From Tanypteryx hageni (taxonomy: Eukaryota; Arthropoda; Insecta; Odonata; Petaluridae): a stretch of DNA of 64,000 nt. Location of the stretch: assembly GCA_028673005.1 (NCBI GenBank), contig CM054113.1:65114850-65178849 (forward strand), read 5' to 3'. This document shows positions 34,931 through 46,136 of this stretch, piece after piece. Made by a program: the position numbers and the translations under genes. Below the pieces are notes generated by a model. That model was not told the DNA's origin, ran no database searches, and saw only the letters and a program-made list of their open reading frames with translations. Within the stretch, counting starts at the first letter, position 1, and each line of letters begins with the position of its first letter.

Positions 34931-35530
34931 CGGAAAATTCATCAACCACAAGCCGAGAATTTTCATGCATTTTCTGTAAAATGTTGTGTAATGTAAAAGT
35001 TTTAGATTAGCTTTCAGGTGGCCTTATTCAAAGGACTTCGATATTTTAGCAATATTAAAAGAAGACTTATAGTTTATAATGCAACGTGAAATGAACTGTT
35101 GTTCAGAATACACAAAAATTTTCCACCCTTATTTACAGTATTACACGGCAACTCATATAAAAATACATAGCAACCTCGTATGTACATCTAGATTCTTTAT
35201 TGTTGAACTAACCGAACAAAATGATAATCCGAACTAGGTCCGTCTCCTATTAGTTAGGATAATCGACGCTTTACTGCATACTGTACGCACAACCAACGAT
35301 TTTAAAATATACTACTCCATAAAACCTGAAATTGAATTTACGCTGTTATTATTTTAAAATATCGAGTCTGTATAGAGCAATCCTTTTATATTTAATATAC
35401 ATTGTTTTCTTAGAAATAAATAGTTAATTACATTCCTACGCACGTGGTCAAACATTAAAGATGGAATGATGAAAATGCGTTTTTCAAATTCGCTAAAATG
35501 AATCACTCTCTCTCTCTCTCCTCAATCTAG
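34931..35530 (+). other. Intron sequence
   Basis: AT-rich, without recognised features except the splice acceptor of the next exon: (TC)n, then ctcaatctag at 35521-35530. Confidence 0.5.
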
Positions 35531-35731
35531 GGAGCTGGAGACTCTTATGGATCTCAGATGCCGTCGGAAAGCGGCGCAAGGACACCGGGGAGCACCGCTC
35601 TGCACCACGAGCTCCAGATGCTGAGGGAGAGGGCGGAGCAACAGGCGCAGCAGACGAGGGCCGCGGTGGCGCAAGTGCGGCTGCTGAGGGACCAGTTGGC
35701 GGCAGAGACGGCTGCGCGCATAGAAGCTCAG
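35531..35731 (+). CDS. NOS1AP: NOS1AP homologue, coiled-coil exon 1
   Basis: Phase 0 at both ends (acceptor ctcaatctag, donor gtaaag), 67 codons. After GAGDSYGSQMPSESG it encodes a long heptad-rich helix: HELQMLRERAEQQAQQTR, AAVAQVRLLRDQLAAETAA, RIEAQ. The AVAQV-LL-DQLAAE-AAR-EAQ string is the signature of the NOS1AP/CAPON central coiled coil, in the order known from vertebrates (QTQVAVAQVHLLKDQLAAE as I recall it). It continues without a break into the 39459 exon. The helix probably mediates self-association or partner binding; that role is inferred. Confidence 0.92.
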
Positions 35732-37055
35732 GTAAAGGGGAATCTAGAACTATACATTTGGCAGCGACACATTCCCATACGGCATCTTATGAACTTGCGC
35801 AAAAATATTCTGCGGTGTCGTTTTTTGTAGTAAAATTCAATACCACAGTCAAAATACCGAATAAAAATAATTATATCCAACTAAAAGAAGCTCTTCTCTT
35901 TCGGTATTAAATCGCTTTTATTATGATTAAGATAGTGAATATATTATGACTAGGGGCGCTACCCTTACACGCTACGTGCGTCAACACCGTCCTCCGCTCG
36001 CTCCAAGGACTCAGGCGCTACGCTCCTCGCTAAGCTGAAAATAATTTTTCGAGAGAGCTCTTATTAAGACGCATATTTTTGTTTATAAAGTTTTCTTTCT
36101 CCGACCTACCGTTCCCGAAACAAATTTTTAAACGGCTGCCATTTTGTTTCAGAATGACGGGTGAAAATAAAATAGTTTCCCTGGGGTCTCCTACCTTTAT
36201 ATTTTAATCACAACAGTTATCACAGCATCTCTCCGCCATGAGGTCGAAATTTTAACGATCTACTTCTTACCGCAATGCTATCTTGAATAATTTCTTTATA
36301 TCAACTGTAACATCGTCGATTTAATTACGAAATAGTAATAGTTCGAAACTTGAACGGTAGGGAGACTGACAGCGCCGAGGGATGGAGAGGAGGGGACCTT
36401 TAAGTGGTGCACTGTATGCTGAAATCAGCTAAATGAGATTTCCTTTGACGACGAATGATTAACCCGAAAAAACGCGAAATTTTCGTGTTCAAAAAGATTC
36501 TATTGACCTATTCGACGCGTATTTAAAAATCTACGGTAGGAAACTGAATTTCCATTCTTTCAGACGTTGTTTGGTTCAGTTCCATATTCATACCACGGTT
36601 CTAAATAATTTTAAAATGTGATTGAAAGTTATACGTTGTAGCGTCATAGACAGCGTTACACATGATGATGATGATGGATATGATGATCACCATTACGTTT
36701 TTAGGCGTTCTTTACAAAAAGTAAAAAAAGAACGCCCTACGATCAGGTCGTGTCCGTCCATCCGCCCGCATGTTTCATGTCAGAAACCCCTGGGCGGATG
36801 TTGATGAAATTTGGTATTTAGGACATAGGGGCAAAATCAAACGAGAAAGTCGTAATTCACTTTGAACTTGGAAAACTTTTTCCCGTATTTTTTAATTGTT
36901 GTCAACGAAAACAATCTTCGTGAAGACTGAAGTAAACAATATCTGCTGTAAATAACTAATTAATTCTATTTTCTTTCGTGCGCACGCAACATTTGGTAAA
37001 TGAAGGAAAATGGATTATTTACTACGAATAAGTGAACGTGAACATTAAAATTATA
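35732..37055 (+). other. Intron sequence with a hairpin and GTCC-run marker
   Basis: Mostly AT-rich. A GC-richer piece at 35950-36040 (ggggcgctac repeated in variants) may be an element remnant. At 36704-36736 GGCGTTCTTT and its complement form a hairpin, followed at 36748-36771 by a gtccgtccatccgcccgcatg-like run. This resembles the marker found at the edges of the repeats at 23250 and 61250. Confidence 0.45.
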
Positions 37056-37059
37056 TTAC

Positions 37060-37480
37060 TATTAGTATAAAAGCCCGTCAGTATGACGGAAAGGAACATA
37101 TTTACGTATATATTTCTCATATGAGAATTGAGACAATAATGGGGTCTCGATTTGGACAATGGTATGGTTGTTAAGGCAAATTTTTCCAAAATAAGTCATT
37201 TAAACGTCACATTCGAGCGTATCCTGACTTATGGAGACAATCGATGATAATAATTTTTTTAAACTTTGTTTATTTTCGCACTTTGGAGATCGAGGGTCAG
37301 TATTTCCATTTTTTATGAGCAAAAGAATGAAAGTTTGCACTTCGCGAAATTGATTTTTACGTGCTATCGTATGTGAAATAATATTCTGGAGTTGAACCCG
37401 TGTCTTTTTGGGGATGCTTTTCGTAAATGGCATTTCCTACCAAATTTCAATCTTCTACCTACTCGGAAAGTTTGTTTAAA
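37060..37480 (+). repeat. Dispersed non-coding repeat, copy 3 of 3
   Basis: Starts near attagtataaaagcccgtc and ends with ctacctactcggaaagttt. The conserved landmarks are attgatttttacgtgctat, ctggagttgaacccgtg and accaaatttcaatct. It is related to 27130-27625 and, more distantly, to 3396-3800. Confidence 0.5.
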
Positions 37481-38329
37481 ATAGCATTACAGTCAGTCAT
37501 AAATAGTTCTAGATTCTTCCGATCTTTTATAATAGCTCTGTAAAAGCGGCGCCACAGACGAGCATTACACTTGACATATAACCAAGCAAATGATATAGGG
37601 TTGATGACTACATATTCGAATCAGGTATGTTTTAAATAAATGTCGATTGTTTTATTAATTACAACCGATTAGGAAATAAATCGGCGAATCAAAAATTCGA
37701 TATTTCCTTGGCATCATTACTGGCATATCATTTTTCAGTTCTCAGACATTATACTAAGTCATTAAATTTATCTTTTTTTGACATGATAACTAATCGTTAA
37801 TAATGACTCTGCCTCGCATGTATGCACGCATCATGCGTGCACCTTTCCTCTCTTGTTATGCTATATAGAAATAGCACTTGTGCGAGGACATTTTCCGTAT
37901 GTTAATGGGTGTTACTTATGAATTTTCAGGTCGGCAACTGCATCTGATATGGATTGATAAATAAGGTAGCGCAAATGGTCGTAAAAATGGTGGGGAAAAC
38001 AAGATTCTCATTTAGATCACGTTCTGCCTGTAGTATTTTGAAAAAAAAAATGATTCCTTTTTAAAATCTTACTATGAATGATTCACCACAATTTACGTTC
38101 ATCTGGTTTTACAGACCACTGTTATTGCTATTTGAGCTACCTAATTCGACATTTGGATCCCAGCGAGGTCGATGTTTCCTATTGAATCTGATATGAAGGG
38201 AGTAGAAAGACAAAAGGAAGTGGAAGGATGAGGGCCCGCGAAAAGAAAAAAGGTCACAGCAAATAAAGAATTTTCGCCTTCAACCTACTGAAAGTTGGTA
38301 CTGCATTATTTTAGCAGGTCATCTCAATA
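37481..38329 (+). other. Intron sequence, nothing recognised
   Basis: AT-rich, no coding or repeat feature identified. Confidence 0.45.
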
Positions 38330-38331
38330 TA

Positions 38332-38848
38332 CAGGGTGTCCAAGAAAGAGTGGGCACATTTCAAACATTTTTATGGAGAAAATGGACAAAGCTAGAAGAG
38401 TCCAGTTTTCACCAAACGAAACAAACTCGAAAACTTTTTCTCTCCATTTTAATGCACTTCAACGTGAGCCCCCCTTGTTGCTCGCGCAATGTCCATCCGG
38501 TATTCAAATGTCCGAAAAGCGTTGTCACACATTTCATGTGGGATTCCTTCCACAGCATGGACGATGCGGTATTTCAAATCTTATAAAGATGTGAGTGGTG
38601 TACACCTGGTCCTTTACGTATCCCCAGAGGAAGAAGTCCATGGGCATTAAATCCGGCGATCTTGGAGGCCATGCAATGGGCCCCCCTCTTCCGATATCTT
38701 CCATAACCATGCGCGCTCGGTAGAACAAGTAGCGTATGTAAAACTTTCAGAGTTCCGCTTCCATGTGGTGAAAACCGTACTCTTGTAGCGTTATTTATTT
38801 TCTCACTAGGAATAATTGAAATGGGTCCACTCTTTCTCGGACACCCTG
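38332..38848 (-). mobile_element. Deleted mariner-like element
   Basis: Flanked by TA (38330-38331 and 38849-38850). The ends are CAGGGTGTCCAAGAAAGAG at left and the inverse of CAGGGTGTCCGAGAAAGAG at right, with imperfect matching for about 110 bp. The first ten bases are shared with the 27690-29365 element but the rest differs, so it is a related but distinct family. At 517 bp only the C-terminal part of a transposase survives. Confidence 0.8.
38534..38728 (-). pseudogene. Mariner-like transposase C-terminal fragment
   Basis: The minus strand encodes GRGGPIAWPPRSPDLMPMDF followed by FLWGYVKDQVY. This is the third-acidic-residue block of mariner-like DDE transposases (usual form WPPRSPDLNPLDFFLWG). 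The earlier two thirds of the protein are deleted, so the element could move only with enzyme supplied in trans. Confidence 0.75.
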
Positions 38849-38850
38849 TA

Positions 38851-39458
38851 TATAAGATAGGTAAATACATAAAACGTTCAAAATGTGTAGTTAGTGATAT
38901 TTTCTGTGTTGATGACAAATTGGCTGGCCTCGAGTGAAGGACGATATTGAATTAGGCGTCATAGTCTGAAGTGAAACGAAAATAATGATTATAATTGAGC
39001 AAGTTGAAGTATACTAAATACGCATGGTGTTTACTATAGTTAATATATTAAGTACCAGTGAACACGCACGTAATATTTCCATAATTGGAACAAGTTTTAC
39101 CACCGCGTCTGAATAAAATTGCTTTCCATGCTTTGGATACGTTATCAATTCCATATTAATTATCGTGCTCAACTTACGCCGCGAATCTAATTTATGATTA
39201 GGGGTGACTAAATTAAGATTATTGTTTTTCAATGGTCGCGAAGGATGGCTTTGTAGCCGAAATTCGCATTTTGTTTCACTCAACCTATTTATAATCATCT
39301 TATACGAAACTTACGAAAGTACTCGGATAGGGAAATAATATGCCTGCGGTTAACGTTAGTGTAGTCCTTTACAAGTGTGCCATCACTGACGCTAGTTTTA
39401 ACGGATTCCTTATCCATCCCTTACGGACACTAATCCCAGCGTCGTCTCCTTTTCCTAG
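38851..39458 (+). other. Intron sequence
   Basis: AT-rich, with the splice acceptor cttttcctag at 39449-39458. Nothing else is supported. Confidence 0.5.
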
Positions 39459-39635
39459 GCTCGCACTCATCAGCTGCTCGTGCACAACCGAGAACTCTTG
39501 GAACACATCGAGGCTTTGGTGATGCACCTCCAGGAGGTCGAGGCGAAGCAGTCGTCGGGCGGTGGTTCCAACCAGCAGCAGCAACAGCTCCTGCAGCACC
39601 TCCACCGGCCTCAAAACGTCACCCTCGTCCCTCAG
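39459..39635 (+). CDS. NOS1AP: NOS1AP homologue, coiled-coil exon 2
   Basis: Phase 0 at both ends, 59 codons, between acceptor tttcctag and donor gtgagc. ARTHQLLVHNRELLEHIEAL followed by VMHLQEVEAKQ continues the heptads of the previous exon. The vertebrate protein has ARVHQLLLQN..LLQHISLLVKQ at this point. The rest is a Ser/Gly/Gln-rich segment with five Gln. Together with 35531-35731 it makes a coiled coil of roughly 75 residues. Confidence 0.92.
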
Positions 39636-40394
39636 GTGAGCAGGAGAGCGGTGAGCGGAGGGTGCGGGTGGTCGGGATTGCTACTGCTTCCGTCCACTCC
39701 ACCCCGCGCCCCGCCTCGACCCCATATCCTTGCTATTAACCGCCTAATTGCCTCCTCGGCTTAAAAGAAAGCTTTTCTCCCACTCGCAGCTTGAAAGCTT
39801 CCAAAATTCAACCCCAAATTCTCTCTCTCTCTCCTCCGCTCACGCTCCGGACCCTCTGCATGTCACCAATTGACACACTAACACCTCTAGAAGACGCGGA
39901 AATCTTGGACCTGCCGTCGAGTTGCCCCGGAGACGGAATTCACGAACGGAAGAAGACAAGAAGCCTCGCAATTGGAGAGATTAACCTTCCCGATCCTACT
40001 AGACAAGAGTTCCGGGCTGAAATATATGTAAAAATGGACGCTCGCGACGGAACTCGCTGGAATTCCCTAAATAACTTCGGCCACGGAATTAACGTACTAA
40101 TCGCTTGCGTGTTTCGTTTGACCTTATAAATCACTCGTGTTTGTGCGTCTTCCTCGTGCTCTACGCTCCCGATGAGATTTCCACAGTTATAGCACTGGAT
40201 CCGAGCTAACTCCTCAATATTTTAATATTTTTCACCCCCACCTCTATCTGGAATGCTCTCTCGATTACTCCACTCTGCCTGTAGCAATTTTTCAAATCCG
40301 TATGTTAGTGGATGCATGGAAAGCAAAAAATTAAACCTAAAATGCCGGAGTGAGAGACGCATAGCGCACTCACTCCCGCGTCCGTGTCACGCAG
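39636..40394 (+). other. Last NOS1AP intron
   Basis: 759 bp, GC-rich at the start. Ends with a conventional acceptor (cgtccgtgtcacgcag). Frames open here (for example 39791-40129) do not continue either neighbouring exon and are not called. Confidence 0.6.
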
Positions 40395-41327
40395 ATGTCG
40401 CCGCTGTGCGACCCGCAAGGGTCACCCTACGGCTACCTCCCGGAGTTGCAGGAGGCAGCCGAGTCCCTGCGCCACCAAGCGTCGCTGCTCTCCCAACACC
40501 CCCTAATGGACAGCCGGGCGAGCGGCGCCTACCCTCAGCCACCTCCTCCCTCGCTCTACTCTTATCCCGGATACCAAGAAATGGAATCCCAGCAATTTCA
40601 GCAGCAGCTCCAGGCCCAGCAGCAGTTCCAAAGGCAGTTGATCCAGAAGCTCCAGAGTTTGGGCCTCGGGACGCAGTACGCCACCTCACCCTGCTACCAG
40701 GCGGGAGGCGGTGCATTCCCCAACCAACCTTCCCCGTTGACCGGATACCAATCGTATCGTACTTCGTACTCCGGCTCGCCCGTACTGAGGCAGCGGTTCG
40801 CCTTCCCGCAATCTCCGGAAGATCAGTTTCCCAACAGAGGCAGTCCGGGCCCTGGGGACGGAGCTTCGGGCGATCCTGGGCCTTTCATCAGGCCCCTTCC
40901 TCAGGTCGGCACCCTGTCAACCACGGATTCCGAAGGACGAACGAGGGTCGTGGGACCCGTGCCTTCCCCGGAGGAAGGAGGGGGAACTTCGCCGAGGGGT
41001 AGTTCTGGGGGCACCTCCCCGAGGATATCTTCCTCTTCGGGGGGCGTGTCACCGAGGCAGGACGCGCCGAGGGGATCGAGTCTGGGTCCTCCTCCCGCGA
41101 CGGGGAAGCGGAGGGGCGCGGCTGCGGCCCTCAAGGGCAAGGAGATGGAACGCGCCGCCACCCCCGCGGCACGGATGACGGGAGGTGCGAGTGTGGGAAC
41201 GCCCACGCTGAGAAGGCCCGCGAACGGGCCGGTGATAACGAGGTCGACCAGCGAGAAAGTGCCCAACAGGAGCGAACTTATGTCGCAAGTTCAGAGGACG
41301 GCATGGGCGAGGCACACGACCAAGTGA
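40395..41327 (+). CDS. NOS1AP: NOS1AP homologue, last coding exon
   Basis: Enters in phase 0 with MSPLCDPQGSPYGYLPEL and runs 310 codons to TGA. It contains a short possible helix (ELQEAAESLRHQASLLSQHP), a Gln-rich helix near residues 65-92 (QQFQQQLQAQQQFQRQLIQK), then long Pro/Ser/Gly-rich disordered sequence with repeated GGTSPR-type motifs (residues about 195-225). The end is basic and compact: RSTSEKVPNRSELMSQVQRT, AWARHTTK. I recall a similar ending in insect capon-like proteins. It lacks the DEIAV-type PDZ ligand with which mammalian NOS1AP binds neuronal NO synthase, so NOS binding by this isoform is doubtful. High third-position GC sets the exon off from its flanks. Confidence 0.88.
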   Translation: MSPLCDPQGSPYGYLPELQEAAESLRHQASLLSQHPLMDSRASGAYPQPPPPSLYSYPGYQEMESQQFQQQLQAQQQFQRQLIQKLQSLGLGTQYATSPCYQAGGGAFPNQPSPLTGYQSYRTSYSGSPVLRQRFAFPQSPEDQFPNRGSPGPGDGASGDPGPFIRPLPQVGTLSTTDSEGRTRVVGPVPSPEEGGGTSPRGSSGGTSPRISSSSGGVSPRQDAPRGSSLGPPPATGKRRGAAAALKGKEMERAATPAARMTGGASVGTPTLRRPANGPVITRSTSEKVPNRSELMSQVQRTAWARHTTK

Positions 41328-42261
41328 ATAAGGGAATTAGTGTGGACGTGAGGGAAAAAATTGAAGGAGTGTCTCTAGAATTGCGGATCTCTTTTTGCGA
41401 AGTGGGTGCTACGGATCGTCGTCTTTTTTTAAATAGTCGGGAATCTCCAAGTGCAAAGCGGGGGCGGATGTAAAAAAAGGTGGATCGTTTTTCAAAAAGT
41501 CGGACTGCTCAGCCTCAACGACTGTGTCCATTATTTTTTATTTTATCGTTTTTCCGCGGCGTAAATCGTTTTATTCCGCTAGTCATCTTTTTTTTATTCT
41601 ATCGGGGTAGAGGCGCGTCACATCACGTGGCACATACACCTGTCTCTGTTGAGTGGAATGGAAAAAATAAAAACCTTTTCCCTCCCCGATCCCATCCCCG
41701 TTGGTTGTTTTTGTTAATCTCTTCCCCCACCAGTTTTTTTTAGGGAAACCCGGTGACTTCCTTATATTTTTCGCTTCATGTCCGCACGCTCTTTTTTATT
41801 TATCTTCCATTTGACGGAGTAATTTATCGCGCGGCCACAAAGTGAAATGTTGTTTGTTACCTCACACACGATTGTGAAATCCCAGTTCCTACCGCCCTGT
41901 TGTTGAATAGCGTTGTAAAAAAGTAAAATCGCGCGTTATTTTTTATTTTTTTTAGGGCTGCATACCCCCGTCCCCATGCGTAGAGATTTATGTGTATATT
42001 CTCTATCTCCTTTTCTCCCAGCTCCGTTTTATCTCTCTCTCTCTCTCTCCTCTGTATGTGAATGCGATACGAGTGCGAGAAACACTTTTCAAGAATTGAG
42101 AAGAAAGGAAGTTGTTTCCTTCATCACATTTTACCACGTCGTTGGACTATTTTTTATTTTTCATCCTGTTAAAAAAATATTTAATGAAATAAAAAGAAAG
42201 CCACACACGTTGACAAATCGCTGACGCGTGAATTGTGTACATAATTCCACGCAAAGGAAAA

Positions 42262-42267
42262 AATAAA
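42262..42267 (+). terminator. Candidate polyadenylation signal
   Basis: AATAAA about 935 bases after the NOS1AP stop, followed within 10 bases by a T-run. Use is not shown. Confidence 0.4.
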
Positions 42268-43028
42268 GTATTTTTTTAAGATCCATTGCACTTTGTTTTA
42301 CCGGAATTTGCTATTTTTTCTACACCGCAGGAGTCGTTTATTTTATTTTTTCTTCTTTTGGTTCGTTTTTTGCGATTTGTTAAGTTTTTTGCTTGTGGAG
42401 GGTAGAAGAGGTGGCGGAGGAGGATGAGGAGGAGACGGTGTGTGGAGTCGTTTCTCTTTTTTTACGGCACACGCGAGTGACAGAAGGAGATCGCAAAGGT
42501 TGGTCCACTTTTTGTTTTAGGAATGATTTCAGGACTTATTTATTTTCCAATTTTTGATGTTTTGCGAGAAGAAAGATTGCGTGTTATACGTAGTGTGTTG
42601 TGTTTCGTGTTTCTGTATGCTCTCGTTTTTTTCCGCTGCGAAAGTTGTATTTTTCAATTTCTTTATTGTTTTGGCGTAGCAACAATAACCTTTGGATATC
42701 CGTTTGTCACTCACAATTAATTTAATTGGGAATGGAATGCAAGAAAAACGTGTTTGTTCTTTTTGTCTGTTTTAGATTGGTGTTGGTTTCTTTATTTTGC
42801 CTTTGGTCTTTCATTTGTCTTGTTTTTGTTTTCTGGTGTACGTTTGAGCTGAATACATGTCGTTCTTTTTGTTACGCCGAAATTTTTTATCTTGAATTGT
42901 TTTGTCGTCGTGATTGTTTGGCATGCTGTTGTACCACTGGTTGTTTTTTCCCAATATTTTTATGTAAGAGTTTGTATATGAATTTTTATATGCCTAGATT
43001 TTTTTGTTGCGGTAGTTGTAGCATCTAA

Positions 43029-43034
43029 AATAAA
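43029..43034 (+). terminator. Candidate distal polyadenylation signal
   Basis: AATAAA followed by gctgttataattatt. If used, the 3' untranslated region would be about 1.7 kb. Confidence 0.4.
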
Positions 43035-43060
43035 GCTGTTATAATTATTATTATTCTAGC

Positions 43061-43734
43061 GCTTACCAAATTATATCGAAGCATGCTGTTGAAGAAACAC
43101 TGGAGTTACGGAGAGTAAGCATTAATAGTTCTAAATGCCGACAACAAAAGATAATTGCGACGCTGTCGTCATATCGAAATTTAGTAAAAATAAAAAGTTA
43201 CGAAATATTGGAAAACATTTCTCCGAGATTTTTTATTTTCGCTTTTTATTAGATTTTAAACTCATTTATCTTATTGATGTTTCCATTTTTCAAAAACCCT
43301 TGAGGATATTTAAATAACCGTATAAGTTCACTTTTGATACCAGTTAAGAGGTTTCTGGAGTTCGATCACAAATAACATAAAATAACTCCGAGCTTGGCAG
43401 ATACAGAAAGAATAAAACTGCCAAAATTCCTTCAAAACGTTAACGAAGATTAAATAACTTTCCTGGCGAGATAGCATCTTCAGATCCTGATTACCCTAAG
43501 AAAACTAGATCACACGCGTGTAAGCATTTTTGAGATGAATGCAGTCACTTAAGCAATATCACGTAGTTTCACCTTTCTTTGCTCATTTTATCACGCGTGG
43601 CTTATTCTCCGTATCCTATAACATGCACGATGGTTGTCTTTTTGCACGTTAAAATTCTCACATACGTTCGCCCTCATGTTGCCTCTTATCTAATCCAAAT
43701 TTCTCCCTTCCTCCCATCCGCTGCAACAACGAAG
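43061..43734 (+). other. Spacer, nothing recognised
   Basis: AT-rich, becoming pyrimidine-rich before the candidate exon at 43735. Confidence 0.45.
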
Positions 43735-43977
43735 CTCTCTCCATCCGCCAAAGTCTACCGCTGGTTCGAACTCCACCCGCTGTCGCGACCCGAGAGCGGT
43801 TTCGTCGACGGGGAGGGCGCCACCACTACCGCAAAAGACGAAGCCGCCATCTACGACGATGCCACCGAATCTCTGATCACGGAGGAGAAGATAGGAGGTG
43901 GGAGTAGCGGAGGCTTGGGATGGAAGAAACGGCGCAAGCTGGGTCTCGGACGTTTGGGAAGGGTTACGACCTTCTGA
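43735..43977 (+). CDS. Candidate terminal exon, unknown gene
   Basis: An open stretch with strongly coding-like composition in AT-rich surroundings, ending at TGA. It reads LSPSAKVYRWFELHPLSRPE, then SGFVDGEGATTTAKDEAA, IYDDATESLITEEK, and ends in a basic GWKKRRKLGLGRLGRVTTF. No domain is recognised. A pyrimidine-rich stretch precedes a weak acceptor (caacaacgaag, 43724-43734) that would enter in phase 0. An aataaa lies at 44200-44205. The last residues, VTTF, fit a class I PDZ ligand (T at -2, hydrophobic end). It may be an alternative last exon of the NOS1AP homologue or the end of another + strand gene. The start is uncertain; the frame is open from 43579. Confidence 0.4.
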   Translation, partial: LSPSAKVYRWFELHPLSRPESGFVDGEGATTTAKDEAAIYDDATESLITEEKIGGGSSGGLGWKKRRKLGLGRLGRVTTF

Positions 43978-45590
43978 CTGTCGAAGATGTTGGTGTGGAG
44001 GAACAGCGGACCGGTCTGAAATCTCCTAAATCCCTGCTCCTGCCAGAAAACTAAATCAAAAGCCCTCCACGCCAACAACCAGACAGTTCCACGTGCATCC
44101 CTATTCTACTCCCCAGTGATAACGATTTTACCGTCCCCCCAAAGATATCCACCCCAGTGACGCCGTCTGAACTTTTAAGCAGTGGTACTCTTTAAAAAAA
44201 ATAAACAAGTGGCTCGATGAACGAAGGGATGAGTAGTGGATTAACTTGGTGCGTGTTTTGTTTGCTCCTGGGATAGTCGGAGACCGAGAAACGGAACCTC
44301 TGCAAGGTAGCGACATCCTAGTCGAACCTCACTCAAGGATTGTTTACGGAACATTTTAACGCCCTCCGCGTTGTTAACCGCGATATGTCCCAAATTTCGT
44401 TCGGGTCAATTCCCTGAAGAATATTTACTACATGTTGGGGAATGGGATAAAAGAATTCTCATCGGATGAATGTGTTTGGTTGCGGGCCAAAATGCTCGAC
44501 ACGCAAACCTTTCGCCTAACGCGACGGAATGGACGTCATCTTTTCTCAAACTTCTATCGCGTTCGCTATTTTTAATTTTTTCTATATCGACGGCGCGTAT
44601 AGCACCAAATCCTATTCTGTTAACGTAATTGGAATATATTTATCGTTTCTTAAAATTATTTTAATTGCGCTAAAATTCATTTATTCGAGAGAGAGAGAAA
44701 GACAAGTTAGTTGGTAGGTAAAAATCTAGCGTTAATCGCTGCCTGTTCTTATGTTCGTAGCCCAGTTTTAAAAAAAAGTAAGTTTGTGGAGTTATTTTTA
44801 AGTGTTAGAAAACCCATTAGCGGCATCCTCAATAACCCCGCCGCCTTCCCGAATTTAAAATAAAAAATAAACCGATTTTATATTCGTAGTAATCACCTTG
44901 GAGCTCCACTCGTCTCCATCAAAATCTTAATATATTTAGAGGTAACGGATCGACTCAAAGGCTAGACCGTACAGCTTCTTGAAAGGAAGTTGTTTTGCGT
45001 CTAAATTCGCAAAGGCGTTTCATGGATTAAATTGATATTACTGGCGCTAGTTGGTCCGAGACTTCGTGAACTTTAACGAGCGTCTTACTCGAACTATCTT
45101 TCATTTGCATTCCCCATTAATGCGAAATGTAGAACGAAGTCTTCCCTGCATCACTATTATGTTTCCTCCTCCGAAACATTCTTGAGTGTGCTTTTAAATT
45201 GCGTCTCATTTCGACATTATTTAGTGACTAGATTGTCAGTCGTCTTCATATATATTAATTTGTATTTATGCCCCGTTGTAGTGGGCTGTCCTCAGATACG
45301 CATTAAATAACGTCGTAAACATTTCCAGCAGAAGAAGAAAAGGAGTTCTTCATTCAATGATGAAGTTACCTGTCATTGGCGATGTTTATTTTACGTATGT
45401 CTGTCTCAACATGCATAGATATGTATGGTACGTATTATTATTTGTATGTTAAAATGTTTTTTTACGACTTTCTTTACTGTAGCCAATAAATTGACGAATA
45501 TTTTGAAAATTGATTGTGCTATTATTGCTTGTCTCTTTTAATGCGTAGATAAATTCTTAGAAGAATTGTATGAAAACCTCGTTTTCTCAT
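43978..45590 (+). other. Non-coding, nothing recognised
   Basis: Possible 3' untranslated sequence of the preceding exon up to about 44220 (aataaa at 44200-44205), then AT-rich DNA with no supported gene. A short (AG)n run lies near 44686-44700. Confidence 0.45.
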
Positions 45591-45599
45591 AAAAAACAT

Positions 45600-46060
45600 C
45601 CTATGCTAATAAAATCTCTCTCGCCTCATATCGCCACCTCTATTCTCTCCCTATCTCACCCCCTACAACTATCAACCCCTCACTCACTTTATCACCCTTT
45701 TATTTCCTCCATCATTCATTCATCATCATTCCTTCCATCATTCTCCTGCCTCAGCCTCCCTCCCTTCCCATCTCCATCCCCTATTATCCCCCCCTCTCTC
45801 TCCCCCCTCTCCCTTCCTCTTCTCCCATAGTCCTCCCCTCCATCTCTCTTTCTCCCTCCCTATTCCACCCTCGCCCTCCCTCCCTCTCTACACGTTCTCC
45901 TTCCCTCATCTTCCTTCTCCACACAATTCCCCTTCTCTCTCCTTCACCCCTCTTTAATTCCCTCTTCTGGCCTCACTTTTCCTTCCTTACTCCCTCTCCC
46001 CTCCCACTCTACCTTTTCTCCCTCTCATCTCTCCGTCCCTCTCCATCCTCGCTCATATTC
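45600..46060 (+). repeat. Pyrimidine-rich (CCTCT) tract
   Basis: C/T-dominated for about 460 bases on the + strand, with interspersed A. Like the other such tracts it is pyrimidine-rich on the + strand only. Confidence 0.75.
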
Positions 46061-46136
46061 AAGACCCTAATATAAAATTAGAGAGAAAATGGGAAGTTCC
46101 ATTGCTGACGCGTTTTATTTATTGAAGTATATATGG

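Larger units (their letters stand above)
41328..43060 (+). other. NOS1AP 3' untranslated region (probable)
   Basis: AT- and especially T-rich after the stop codon, with CT runs and no continued coding. Candidate polyadenylation signals aataaa lie near 41666, at 42262-42267 and at 43029-43034. The last, followed by a T-rich stretch, is the most distal. Small T-rich frames here (for example 42726-43028, rich in Cys and Phe) reflect composition. Confidence 0.6.

Noticed and set aside
40253..41002. 249-codon overlapping frame in the last NOS1AP exon
   Set aside because: It is an out-of-frame reading of the conserved exon and begins inside the intron.
42523..43028. Cys/Phe-rich small frames after the NOS1AP stop
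   Set aside because: T-rich 3' untranslated DNA produces such frames; there is no signal peptide-plus-domain pattern or splice support.
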